64,000 bases of DNA from Phycisphaerae bacterium (GTDB taxonomy: Bacteria > Planctomycetota > Phycisphaerae > Sedimentisphaerales > Anaerobacaceae). Numbering within the stretch: position 1 is the first letter of the stretch; each line of letters opens with the position of its first letter. The notes under the pieces are model-generated. The model was not told the origin of the DNA. It saw nothing but the letters and a program-made list of their open reading frames with translations, and made no database searches. Positions 16,679-27,837 of the stretch are shown one piece after another. The translations under genes were made by a program, and so were the position numbers. The stretch is taken from NCBI GenBank assembly GCA_017993835.1, contig JAGOLX010000004.1, positions 1 through 64,000 on the forward strand, read 5' to 3'.

Positions 16679-17902
16679 TCACAGGACCAGCATGCCCACG
16701 ATGATCAGGATCGCGATGGCGGAGACGGCGCCGAGGATCAGGAGGTAGAGACGATAGCGCGTGATGATCTCGTCGGTGTCCGTCAGGTGCTCGATCTCGA
16801 CGGTCTCGCCGTCTTCGAGCTTCTCGAGCATCTCCACGTCGAAGCGCTTGTGGGCCTGGAGGGGCGGGTGGCCCTGGCGGAGGGCTTCAAGGTCCAGGAG
16901 CAGCTCCTCGACGTTGTTGTAGCGGTCTTCGCGGCGCTTGGCCAACATGATCTCGATGACCTCGGAGACGCCGGCGGAGAGCGATGTGTTGATGTGGTCC
17001 GGCGGGACGAGCTTCTCGCGGAGGTGGCGCTTCATGATCTCCGCGGAGTCCTCGCCCGTGAAGGGAACGCGTCCGGTGACCATGTGGTAGAAGGTGGCGC
17101 CGAGGCCGTAGATATCGGCCCGGCCGTCGATGTCGATCTTGCCGCGGATCTGTTCGGGGGCGATGTAGTACGGCGTGCCGTAGGCCTTGCCCTCCTCGCT
17201 CTGAGCGGCCTCGATGTCCGTCGTCTCGCGGGCCAGACCCATATCCGCCAGCTTCACGACGCCTTGCGTGTTGATCATGATGTTCTTGGGCTTGACGTCG
17301 CGGTGGACCAAGCCGTGCGCGTGGGCGTGCTGGAGCGCGTGGCAAACCTGGATGATGATCTCGATGCCCTCCTGCTCGCCGAAGATGTGGCCGTTCGAGA
17401 TGTCGTCGGCGATGGTCTTGCCCTCGACGTACTCCATGACGAAGTAGTGGTAGCCGCCTGCTTCGCCGACGTCGATGGCCTGTACGATGTTCGGATGGTT
17501 GAGCTTGCCTGCGGCCTGGCCTTCCTTGTAGAACCGCTGGACGTACTCCGGATTCTCGCTGAACCGGCGGGGCAGCACCTTGATCGCGACGCTCCGATTG
17601 AGGCTGAGCTGCTTGCCCTTGTAGACGACGGCCATGGCGCCCGCGCCGAGCTTGCCGAGGATCTTGTAGCCGGGGATCTGCGTCGCGGCGACCTTGCTCT
17701 CTTTGACGCTGGTCTTGAGCCGTTCCGCCTGGCTGGCCGTGAGGTAGCCGAGCTGGACCATCAGGTCCTGGAGCATCAGTGGATCGGTCTTGCGGCGTTC
17801 CTTGCATTCCTGGATGGCCTTGCGCAGCTCCTCGTCTGTGCAGAGCCCCTGATCCACCGCCATTCGCCCGAATAGCGTGTCGTAAGAGGTCTCAGTACTC
17901 AT
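16679..17902 (-). CDS. Membrane-anchored Ser/Thr protein kinase (PknB type)
   Basis: 407 residues. An N-terminal helical domain (about 1-65; FGRMAVDQGLCTDEELRKAI) resembles the small domain often placed before planctomycete kinases. The kinase domain spans about 72-345: glycine loop GKLGAGAMAVVYKG, ATP lysine in VAIKVLPRR, catalytic loop VHRDVKPKNIMI, and APE in YYIAPEQIRG. The magnesium motif is DMG (KLADMGLARE) instead of the usual DFG, a variant seen in several active bacterial kinases. A single hydrophobic C-terminal segment (LYLLILGAVSAIAILIIVGM) anchors it with the kinase in the cytoplasm. No extracellular sensor follows the helix. A hairpin at 17911-17927 overlaps the likely ribosome site. 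It converges with the gene at 13664 and diverges from etfB. Confidence 0.92.
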   Translation of the reverse strand: MSTETSYDTLFGRMAVDQGLCTDEELRKAIQECKERRKTDPLMLQDLMVQLGYLTASQAERLKTSVKESKVAATQIPGYKILGKLGAGAMAVVYKGKQLSLNRSVAIKVLPRRFSENPEYVQRFYKEGQAAGKLNHPNIVQAIDVGEAGGYHYFVMEYVEGKTIADDISNGHIFGEQEGIEIIIQVCHALQHAHAHGLVHRDVKPKNIMINTQGVVKLADMGLARETTDIEAAQSEEGKAYGTPYYIAPEQIRGKIDIDGRADIYGLGATFYHMVTGRVPFTGEDSAEIMKRHLREKLVPPDHINTSLSAGVSEVIEIMLAKRREDRYNNVEELLLDLEALRQGHPPLQAHKRFDVEMLEKLEDGETVEIEHLTDTDEIITRYRLYLLILGAVSAIAILIIVGMLVL

Positions 17903-17910
17903 TCATGTCG

Positions 17911-17927
17911 CCCTGGGTTACCCAGGG
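17911..17927 (-). promoter_or_regulatory. Hairpin over the kinase ribosome-binding region
   Basis: CCCTGGG, a 3-nt loop and CCCAGGG form a perfect 7-bp stem ending 8 nt before the kinase ATG at 17902. On the minus strand the AGGG that could serve as the ribosome site is in the 3' arm. This suggests translation is damped by structure. The sequence fact is clear; the regulation is inference. Confidence 0.45.
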
Positions 17928-18157
17928 GTCGCATCCTTTCGGTCAAGAATCCAACGTCAACCCCGACTCGTACACCCGATAAAACCTCTGTCGCCGCGAG
18001 GGCTATTATGAAGTTATCGGGGCTGAAGTCAAACCATTTTTCCATCATTCTTGTGGGCACGATCCCCAATCGGGTTATCCTTCGGCGATTTTCCGGCACA
18101 GGATTAGCTGCTTTCCCGCAACGTCCGCAAACGCAAGGCTCGCCGGGAACTTTTGGG

Positions 18158-18185
18158 TTGACCGCAACGCCTTCTCCGCTACACT
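18158..18185 (+). promoter_or_regulatory. Promoter of the etf cluster
   Basis: TTGACC (18158-18163), a 16-nt spacer and TACACT (18180-18185), about 52 nt upstream of the etfB GTG. Both boxes are close to consensus. Confidence 0.5.
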
Positions 18186-18237
18186 ATGGCGGTCTGAAAA
18201 CCTCTATGTATGCCAAGACAACTATAGGAGACCATAG

Positions 18238-19149
18238 GTGGGGTATAACTGCGTAGTGTTGGTCAAACAGGTGCCGGATACTCACCGGATCACCGGCCAG
18301 GTCATGAACGACGACGGCACGGTGAACCGGGCGGCGCTGCCGGCCATCTTCAATCCGGAAGACCTCAACGCCCTGGAAATGGCGTTGCAGATCAAGGACC
18401 GCTTCGGCGGCCGGGTCACCGTCATCACGATGGGCCTGCCCGCCGCGACCAGGATTCTTCGCGACGCCCTCTATCGCGGCGCCGACGACGCTGTTTTGGT
18501 AACCGATTCCCGGTGCGCAGCCAGCGACACCCTGGCGACCAGCTACATCTTGAGCTGTGCCGTCCGCAAGCTGGATTACGACATCGTTCTCTGCGGCAGG
18601 CAGGCCATCGACGGCGACACCGCCCAAGTGGGTCCGCAGCTTGCCGAGAAGCTCGGAATTACCCAGATTACCTACGTCGAGTCGATGGAAGGCATCGAGG
18701 ACGGCAAGATTACCGCCCGGCGGAACCTCGGCAACGGCTGGCAACTGGTCCGAGCCCCCCTGCCGGCGTTGCTGACCGTCACAGGCGACGCCCCCACGGC
18801 GCGAGTGGCCGCCGCGCGAATGATGATGAAGAACAAGAACGCCCGGACACTGGCCGAGATCGAGCAGAGCGTAAAGGCCGCCAATCCGACGGCGGACGAC
18901 GCGACCGTCAAGACCATGGCCAAGCAGCAGGCGGACGACCTGGCCAAGCGGGGCATGCTCATCCAGCAGTGGGACCTGACCCAGTTGGCTGCGGACCTGA
19001 CGTGGTGCGGCCGGAGCGGCTCGCCGACCAAGGTCCATCGCATCCAGAGCGTCGTCCTGGCCGCCAAGGAGAGCAAGGACATCGCCCCGACGGACGAAGG
19101 CGTCGCGGCCATGGTCCACGAGTTGATCCAGGACAAGATCATCGCATAG
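18238..19149 (+). CDS. etfB: Electron transfer flavoprotein beta subunit
   Basis: 303 residues. EtfB pairs with EtfA to carry electrons from acyl-CoA dehydrogenases to the quinone pool or other acceptors. Typical features are the N-terminal VLVKQVPDT, the NPEDLNALEMALQIKD segment, and the nucleotide-binding signature region CGRQAIDGDTAQVGPQLAE. It is longer than the usual 250-260 residues because of a C-terminal extension after residue 260. The start is GTG 18238, with AGGAG at 18226-18230. In related genomes etfA follows directly; here a foreign-looking gene (19167) and a repeat region separate the two. The acyl-CoA dehydrogenase at 21724 is the likely electron donor. Confidence 0.93.
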   Translation: MGYNCVVLVKQVPDTHRITGQVMNDDGTVNRAALPAIFNPEDLNALEMALQIKDRFGGRVTVITMGLPAATRILRDALYRGADDAVLVTDSRCAASDTLATSYILSCAVRKLDYDIVLCGRQAIDGDTAQVGPQLAEKLGITQITYVESMEGIEDGKITARRNLGNGWQLVRAPLPALLTVTGDAPTARVAAARMMMKNKNARTLAEIEQSVKAANPTADDATVKTMAKQQADDLAKRGMLIQQWDLTQLAADLTWCGRSGSPTKVHRIQSVVLAAKESKDIAPTDEGVAAMVHELIQDKIIA

Positions 19150-19166
19150 GCAACAGGGACGAATGG

Positions 19167-20153
19167 ATGGGATCATTGGCATGCCCAGTATGTAAGACAG
19201 AGGACCCAAGGGTAACGACTCCACGTGTCGGATCCTTCAGGCAGGGATGGTCATGCCCCCGATGTGGGCCTTTCGCCTTGGATGAGCACTTGGCGATGCC
19301 TGGCGCGCTGGGCATCGTACTTGGAGATGATCTGAACAAGAGAGCGCTGCTCAGCCACTGGATTCGAACCCAGTGCGAATCAAAGAAGAACACGGATTGG
19401 GTCCTCAGTTACCAACTCGTGGACTCGATCATCGAGAATCCGCGTCGCCCATCTCCCGCAGAACAAGCCGACAACTTTATCCGGTGGATAGGTGACAACA
19501 GCAAGACCTTTGACGAGTACGTCGATGTCGAGAAGTTCGCCATTCAGGCAATTGTCGGTTCTGCTACTTTCGACGAGTTCGTGTTTGTCTTCGGACACCT
19601 AAGGGACAAAGGAGTCATCCAGCACCAAGGAGGCAGAGACAACATTTACAGCAAGGCTAGATTGTCCTTTCTCGGCTGGGAACGCTACCGCGAACTGAGC
19701 CGGGCAACGTCTGACAGCCGCAAGGCATTCATGGCCATGCAGTACGACAACGAGCAGTTAACAACCATCTTCACAGGCGTGTTCAAGGAGGCCGTCGAAA
19801 AGACTGGGTTTGATCTGCGCAGGCTTGTAGATATGCCACAGCCGGCGGGACTGATAGACGACGACCTTCGAGTGAAGATACGGGCATCGCGTTTCCTGAT
19901 TGCCGACCTGACGGACAAGAACCCCGGTGCCTACTGGGAAGCTGGGTACGCTGAAGGACTGGGGAAGCGAGTCATCTACACCTGCAAGAAGGAGGTGTTT
20001 GAAGACCCCAATTCACGTCCTCACTTCGACACAAACCATCATCTGACAATACTGTGGGAATGGGACCCGGACAAGCGAAAAGAAGCTGGCGAGAAGCTCA
20101 AGAACACGATCCGAGCCACATTACCGGCGGAGGCGAAGTTGTCAGATGATTGA
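19167..20153 (+). CDS. Zinc-ribbon protein with a nucleoside 2-deoxyribosyltransferase/TIR-like C-terminal domain
   Basis: 328 residues, inserted between etfB and etfA. The N-terminus has a four-cysteine zinc ribbon (C6-x2-C9 and C30-x2-C33). A helical middle part (about 50-180) follows. From about residue 186 the chain looks like the nucleoside 2-deoxyribosyltransferase/TIR-like fold: KAFMAMQYD, then SRFLIADLTDKNPGAYWEAG with a candidate catalytic Glu at 258, and GLGKRVIYTC. Such folds cleave N-glycosidic bonds, including in NAD-degrading immune effectors; activity here is inference. ATG 19167 is 17 nt after the etfB stop; a second ATG at 19163 is out of frame. Base composition is lower than the neighbours (a 60-base line counted here is about 48% GC against about 68% in etfB). 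That supports horizontal acquisition. Alternatives are a nucleotide-salvage enzyme or a defence effector. Confidence 0.75.
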   Translation: MGSLACPVCKTEDPRVTTPRVGSFRQGWSCPRCGPFALDEHLAMPGALGIVLGDDLNKRALLSHWIRTQCESKKNTDWVLSYQLVDSIIENPRRPSPAEQADNFIRWIGDNSKTFDEYVDVEKFAIQAIVGSATFDEFVFVFGHLRDKGVIQHQGGRDNIYSKARLSFLGWERYRELSRATSDSRKAFMAMQYDNEQLTTIFTGVFKEAVEKTGFDLRRLVDMPQPAGLIDDDLRVKIRASRFLIADLTDKNPGAYWEAGYAEGLGKRVIYTCKKEVFEDPNSRPHFDTNHHLTILWEWDPDKRKEAGEKLKNTIRATLPAEAKLSDD

Positions 20154-20588
20154 TGTCCACCAAGCCTCTGACACGGAGTTCAGGCGGCTCGTGCGTACCA
20201 TCGGGCCCGGCAAAGCCCAAAGACCGGGGACTCTGTCCCCGGACCCCTGGCATTTTGCGCTTTTCGCCAGCAGCATGGTGCAAAAGCAAGGCGATGCCTC
20301 CGTACTGACGGCATCGCCCATGCCACTGGACTGCCGCGGCGCTCGGGGTGCTTGCCAGCAGAGCCCTACCCTCCGCAGCAGCACCCCCAGACTACCGGCA
20401 ACGCGATTCGCGGGCAAGAACAAGGGGCAAGGTGAATACATCTGCCATCCTGTCATGCTATTGGCCCAAAGCGAAAAATGCCGGGGGTTTGGGGGCAGCG
20501 CCCCCAAGAACACAGGATGCCCGTCTGGGCTAATGATTACTGAATAGAGATATTGCTTCGACGAAGTTAGGACGACGAGAAACGAGAA
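20154..20588. other. Intergenic region with an inverted-repeat element, before etfA
   Basis: 435 nt without a convincing gene. It is filled mostly by the imperfect inverted-repeat element at 20224-20505. The last 60 nt, AT-richer, may carry the etfA promoter and ribosome site. Confidence 0.6.
20224..20505. repeat. Element with imperfect terminal inverted repeats (MITE-like)
   Basis: The arm at 20224-20278 (CCGGGGACTCTGTCCCCGG, then ACCCCTGGCATTTTGCGC) matches, in reverse complement, the arm at 20453-20505 (ending GGGGGCAGCGCCCCC). The shared core is ACCCC-GGCATTTT-CGCTTT-GCC plus AGCATG. Each arm also ends in its own small palindrome. The 174-nt middle encodes nothing recognisable. Size and structure fit a non-autonomous mobile element or a paired dispersed repeat. 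It lies directly beside the foreign-looking gene at 19167. Confidence 0.6.
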
Positions 20589-21623
20589 ATGATTGAAGTC
20601 AACAGACAAGGGGAAGTGTGGGTGTTTGCGGAGCAGCATGGCGGCCGTCTGGAAGATACGCCGCTGGAGCTCATGAGCAAAGCGAGGCACCTTGCGGATA
20701 CGTTGCAGGTCAAACTGGGGGTTCTGCTCCTGGGCGACGGCGTCAAGAAGTTGGCCAGCAAGCTGGTCAAGCATGGGGCCGACAAGGTCTACCTGGTCGA
20801 GAACCCCCTGCTCGGGGCCTACCAGACCAACAGCTACGCGAAGGTCATCCTGGACCTGATCCACAAGCACAAGCCGCAGGTCGTGCTCTACGGAGCGACC
20901 GTGTCGGGCCGGGACCTGGCTCCGCGGATCGCCAGCGCCGCCAAGGCGGGTCTGACCGCGGACTGCACGGATCTGCAGATCGGCGACCATGAGATCACCA
21001 AGACCGGCGAGGTTCACAAGAACCTGCTGTTCCAGATCCGTCCCGCGTTCGGCGGCAACATCATCGCGACAATCATCAACTTCGACCGCTGGCCGCAGAT
21101 GGCGACCGTCCGCGAGGGCGTCATGCCGATGCCCGAGCCGAACGGCAGGCGAAAAGGCGAAGTGGTCATCGAGAGCGTCGGCATCGCGCAGAGCGACCTG
21201 CCCATCGAGATTCTCCAGCAGCACACGCGGGCCAAGAAGGTCGATCTCAAGGCCGCCAGGATCATCGTCGCCGGCGGCGCGGGCGTCGGCAGCAAGGAGA
21301 ACTTCAAGCTGGTCTGGGACCTGGCCAACTGTCTGGGCGCCGCGCCGGGCGCGACGCGGGCCGCGGTCGATCTCGGCTTCATCGATCACGACCACCAGAT
21401 CGGCCAGACCGGCACGACGGTCCGTCCGAGCCTGTACGTCGCGGTCGGGATCAGCGGTGCCATCCAGCACCAGGCGGGCATGGCCCAGAGCCAGAAGATC
21501 GTCGCGATCAACAACGATCCCGAGGCGCCGATCTTCGGCGTCGCCCACTACAAGATCGTCGGCGACCTCAACGAGGTCGTGCCGCGAATGATCAAGGCGA
21601 TCAGGGAAAAAGGAACGAAGTAA
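20589..21623 (+). CDS. etfA: Electron transfer flavoprotein alpha subunit
   Basis: 344 residues, normal for EtfA. The N-terminal half shows WVFAEQHGG and the adenine-nucleotide-like [10 protein letters not shown]. The C-terminal FAD domain has the classic signature: [17 protein letters not shown], then [17 protein letters not shown] and [19 protein letters not shown]. It forms a heterodimer with EtfB (18238) and takes electrons from the acyl-CoA dehydrogenase encoded next. The start is ATG 20589 with a weak GACGAGAAACGAG ribosome site. Because it is separated from etfB by 1.4 kb of inserted DNA, it may need its own promoter. Confidence 0.95.
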   Translation: MIEVNRQGEVWVFAEQHGGRLEDTPLELMSKARHLADTLQVKLGVLLLGDGVKKLASKLVKHGADKVYLVENPLLGAYQTNSYAKVILDLIHKHKPQVVLYGATVSGRDLAPRIASAAKAGLTADCTDLQIGDHEITKTGEVHKNLLFQIRPAFGGNIIATIINFDRWPQMATVREGVMPMPEPNGRRKGEVVIESVGIAQSDLPIEILQQHTRAKKVDLKAARIIVAGGAGVGSKENFKLVWDLANCLGAAPGATRAAVDLGFIDHDHQIGQTGTTVRPSLYVAVGISGAIQHQAGMAQSQKIVAINNDPEAPIFGVAHYKIVGDLNEVVPRMIKAIREKGTK

Positions 21624-21625
21624 TT

Positions 21626-21713
21626 TACTATCTACAATTTACTATTTACGATTTGTCGCCGGCAGGGACTCCGTCTCGGGCAGTCAAATAGTAAATAGTA
21701 ATTAGTAAATCAT
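21626..21713. repeat. Paired inverted arrays of 7-bp units
   Basis: Left arm 21626-21653: TACTATC, TACAATT, TACTATT, TACGATT. Right arm 21686-21713: AAATAGT, AAATAGT, AATTAGT, AAATCAT. The units have an exact 7-nt period, and the arms are reverse complements in character, so the RNA can fold. It fills the gap between etfA and the acyl-CoA dehydrogenase gene. Confidence 0.7.
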
Positions 21714-21723
21714 AGGATAGGGC

Positions 21724-23526
21724 ATGGGAAACTTCTACCAAGACAACGACGACATTCGGTTCCTGTTCCGGCACATCGACCTGGCGCCGTTGGCGGAGAC
21801 AATCGAAGAGGGCTTCCGCTTCGCGAACCAGTTCGACTACGCTCCGCGAAACGCCGAGGAGGCGATCCGCAACTACGAAATGGTGCTCGATTCGGTCGGC
21901 GAACTCTGTGCGGACTTCATCACACCGCGGGCCGAGAACGTGGACCGCGAGGGCAACACCCTCAACGAAGACGGCTCGGTGACCCGGCCCAAGGGAATCA
22001 CGGAGGACATCGAGAAGCTGGCCCAGGCGGAAGTGATGGGCTTCACGCTGCCCCACCGCTTCCACGGGCTGAACTTCCCGAGCCTCGTGTATTCGATGGC
22101 GAACGAGATCCTCTCGCGGGCAGACGCGTCGCTGATGAACATCTTCGGCCTCCAGGGCATCGCGGAGACGATCAACGCCTTCGCCTCGGAGGAGATCAAA
22201 CAGAAGTACCTGCCTCTCTTCGCGAACGGCAAGGTCACCGGCGCCATGGTGCTGACGGAGCCCGACGCGGGATCGGATCTGCAGGCGGTCAAGCTGCGGG
22301 CCTTCCAGGACAGCGAGGGCAACTGGTTCCTCCATGGCGTGAAGCGATTCATCACGAACGGCTGTGGCGACGTCCTGCTAGTCCTGTCCCGTAGCGAGCC
22401 CGACCGCGCCGGCGGCCTGGGCCTGAGCCTGCTGCTGTGCGAGCCCGGCCCGACGGTCCACATCCGCCGGCTCGAGGACAAGCTCGGCATCCACGGCTCG
22501 CCCACCTGCGAAATCTTCTTCGACAACACGCCCTGTGTGCTGATCGGCGAGCGGCAGCGAGGGCTCGTCCCCTATGTCGCGACGCTGATGAACGGCGCCC
22601 GGATCGGGATCGCGGCCCAGGGGTTGGGGATCGCGGAGGCCACGTACCGGATCGCCCGCGACTACGCGGCCAGCCGCAAGCAGTTCTCCGTCGCCATCGA
22701 GAAGCTGCCCGCCGTGCGGGATATGCTGATCGATATGAAGATCGCCATCGAGGCCGGACGCGCCCTGCTCTACGAGACCAGCCGGGTCGTGGATTTGGCC
22801 ATCGGCTACAACAATCTCGTCGAGAACCATCCGCCCGCGGACAAGGACGCCCAGAAGAAGCTCAAGGACAACGCCCGCGTCTACAAGCGATTCGCCGGCA
22901 TGCTCACCCCGATGAGTAAGTACTACTGCACGGAGATGTGCAACCGGGTGGCCTACGATTCGATCCAGGTCCTCGGCGGCAGCGGCTTCATGCGGGATTA
23001 CGCCTGCGAGCGGCACGCCCGCGATGCGCGGATCACGACGATCTACGAGGGCACCAGCCAGTTGCAGGTCGTCGCGGCGGTCCGCGGCGTCTGCAGCGGG
23101 ACGACCGAGAAGTACCTGGCCGAGCTGGCGGCCCTGTCCTACGACGCCAGCGTGAGCGACCTGCTCGCCAAGCTGGTCGAGGGAACGCAGCAGTTGAATG
23201 CGGCCATCGAGTTCACGAAGCAACAGGGCAACGAGTACATGGACCTCTATGGTCGGCCGCTGGTGGATATCGCCATCGACCTGATCAACGGGTACCTGCT
23301 CTGCGGCCAGGCCAGCACAAAGGTCGAGATGAACGTGCCGGTCGCGGGCGGCGCCGCCAAGAACGGCCAGACCGTCCCGATGAAGCAGCGAAAGCTCATG
23401 ATGGCCAGACGGTACGTCGAGAAGAACGCCCCGAAGATCAAGGCATTGACCGAGTTGGTCCGCCAGGGCGATAGATCCACGTTCAGCGAGTACGAGGCGT
23501 TGATCGGGCCGGTGCCGGAAGTGTAG
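21724..23526 (+). CDS. Acyl-CoA dehydrogenase (large, about 600-residue type)
   Basis: 600 residues, about 200 longer than classical short-chain enzymes, like the long ACAD forms with an extra C-terminal domain. FAD- and substrate-binding signatures are visible: MVLTEPDAGSD, FITNGCGD, and IQVLGGSGFMRDY. The catalytic base region is ITTIYEGTSQLQV, with Glu before GTSQ. It oxidises an acyl-CoA to the enoyl-CoA and passes electrons to EtfAB, encoded directly upstream. The start is ATG 21724 with AGGATAG at 21714-21720. The chain length it prefers cannot be told. A HAD phosphatase gene follows after 48 nt. Confidence 0.93.
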   Translation: MGNFYQDNDDIRFLFRHIDLAPLAETIEEGFRFANQFDYAPRNAEEAIRNYEMVLDSVGELCADFITPRAENVDREGNTLNEDGSVTRPKGITEDIEKLAQAEVMGFTLPHRFHGLNFPSLVYSMANEILSRADASLMNIFGLQGIAETINAFASEEIKQKYLPLFANGKVTGAMVLTEPDAGSDLQAVKLRAFQDSEGNWFLHGVKRFITNGCGDVLLVLSRSEPDRAGGLGLSLLLCEPGPTVHIRRLEDKLGIHGSPTCEIFFDNTPCVLIGERQRGLVPYVATLMNGARIGIAAQGLGIAEATYRIARDYAASRKQFSVAIEKLPAVRDMLIDMKIAIEAGRALLYETSRVVDLAIGYNNLVENHPPADKDAQKKLKDNARVYKRFAGMLTPMSKYYCTEMCNRVAYDSIQVLGGSGFMRDYACERHARDARITTIYEGTSQLQVVAAVRGVCSGTTEKYLAELAALSYDASVSDLLAKLVEGTQQLNAAIEFTKQQGNEYMDLYGRPLVDIAIDLINGYLLCGQASTKVEMNVPVAGGAAKNGQTVPMKQRKLMMARRYVEKNAPKIKALTELVRQGDRSTFSEYEALIGPVPEV

Positions 23527-23574
23527 AATTCGTAGGACTCATGGGACCTGTGTCGCTTCACCAAGAGCGAACCT

Positions 23575-24255
23575 ATGCTGAGAGCAGTGATCTTCGATTT
23601 TGACGGCGTCATCACCGACTCGGAGATCCTGCACTTCCGCGCGTTCAACACGGTGCTGGCGCCCCACGGCTTCGAACTCAGCAAGCGCGAGTACTACAAA
23701 GACTACCTCGGTCTGTCCGATAAGGACTGCTTCAAGGCCCTGATCGGCGAAGGTCGCCTCCCGATTCCGGAGAGCCAGGTGCCCGCGTTGATTCAGCAGA
23801 AGACGCAGGTCTTCGAGCACCTGGCCCGCACCGAGGGCCGAATCATCGAGGGTGTTCGGGAGTTCCTCGCCCTGCTGGGCGGGGCAGGCGTTCCGATCGC
23901 CATCTGCTCGGGGGCCCTGCGACCGGAAATCGAGCTGATCCTGGAGGGGGCGGCGCTGCGAGGCCATTTCGATGTCATCGTCTCCGCGGAGGAGGTCCAT
24001 CGCGGCAAGCCAGACCCCGAGGGATTCCTCCTGGCCCTCCAGAAGCTCAACCACGTCTGGCCCGATCCCATCGCGCCCGAATGCTGCGTCGTCATCGAGG
24101 ACTCTCACTGGGGCCTCAAGGCGGCGCGAGCCGCCGGCATGCACACCATCGCGGTGACGAACACGTACGACGCCGCCCAGCTCAAACAGGCCGACAAAGT
24201 CGTCCGCCGGCTCGACGACCTCACGCTCGACAACCTCCGCGGAATCTGCTCGTGA
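23575..24255 (+). CDS. HAD-superfamily phosphatase/phosphomutase (beta-phosphoglucomutase-like)
   Basis: 226 residues of the HAD subfamily with a helical cap after motif I. Motif I is FDFDGVITDS (nucleophile D8, acid D10), motif II is AICSGA, motif III lysine is in RGKPDPEGF, and motif IV is CCVVIEDSHWGLKAA. This matches beta-phosphoglucomutase, phosphoglycolate-phosphatase and related sugar-phosphate phosphatases. The substrate is not decidable from sequence. It follows the acyl-CoA dehydrogenase gene and may be cotranscribed with it. Confidence 0.88.
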   Translation: MLRAVIFDFDGVITDSEILHFRAFNTVLAPHGFELSKREYYKDYLGLSDKDCFKALIGEGRLPIPESQVPALIQQKTQVFEHLARTEGRIIEGVREFLALLGGAGVPIAICSGALRPEIELILEGAALRGHFDVIVSAEEVHRGKPDPEGFLLALQKLNHVWPDPIAPECCVVIEDSHWGLKAARAAGMHTIAVTNTYDAAQLKQADKVVRRLDDLTLDNLRGICS

Positions 24256-24555
24256 CACTCGCATTCACGGCAAGAAGAGCCGCAAGAAGGAAGGGGAATT
24301 GAGCCCAAAGAAACGAAAGAAGGCGAAAACTTCAGATAAGGAGGCGGCGGGTTTCCCCTTTTTCGTCCCTTTTGCGTTTCTTTCGGCTGTTGCTCTTCGG
24401 GTTGCGGCCGAAGGCCGCTCCAAGCACTTCATGGATACCGGCACTCTGCAGAATCCTTGACGACGACCGGTGCGCCTGATACGATGCCGCCAGATCGTCG
24501 TCGGCGTGCGACAGGAGATTCGAGTGTCATGGCTTTCCTTTGGCGAGGAATTGGA
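24256..24555. other. Intergenic region before the tricorn-like gene
   Basis: 300 nt. It holds the A/G-rich inverted repeat at 24303-24387. In-frame codons extend upstream of the protease start from 24457, but the signal peptide and ribosome site place the real start at 24556. Nothing else is recognised. Confidence 0.55.
24303..24387. repeat. A/G-rich imperfect inverted repeat
   Basis: The left arm (GCCCAAAGAAACGAAAGAAG, 24303 on) matches the reverse complement of the right arm (24359-24387, ending GTTTCTTTCGGC) at most positions over about 28 nt. It can form a long hairpin after the HAD gene and may act as a terminator. It could also belong to the same family of low-complexity intergenic repeats as the 7-bp arrays. 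Confidence 0.5.
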
Positions 24556-27795
<3,240 letters not shown>

Positions 27796-27837
27796 CTCTA
27801 CTATCCAGAGATTATAAGGATGCCGGGATAGCAGGGA

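Larger units (their letters stand above)
17903..18237. other. Divergent intergenic region, kinase / etfB
   Basis: 335 nt without a gene. It holds the 7-bp hairpin next to the kinase start (17911-17927) and the etfB promoter (18158-18185). I see no other RNA or repeat in it. Confidence 0.6.

Noticed and set aside
18513-19166. Upstream extension of the frame of the gene at 19167
   Set aside because: It overlaps etfB in another frame, with arginine/glycine-rich composition typical of a shadow frame; ATG 19167 is the real start.
19353-19381. tRNA T-arm-like sequence (complement of CACTGG...CCAGTG with TTCGAAT)
   Set aside because: It lies inside the well-supported gene at 19167 and encodes HWIRTQCES; no acceptor or anticodon stems surround it.
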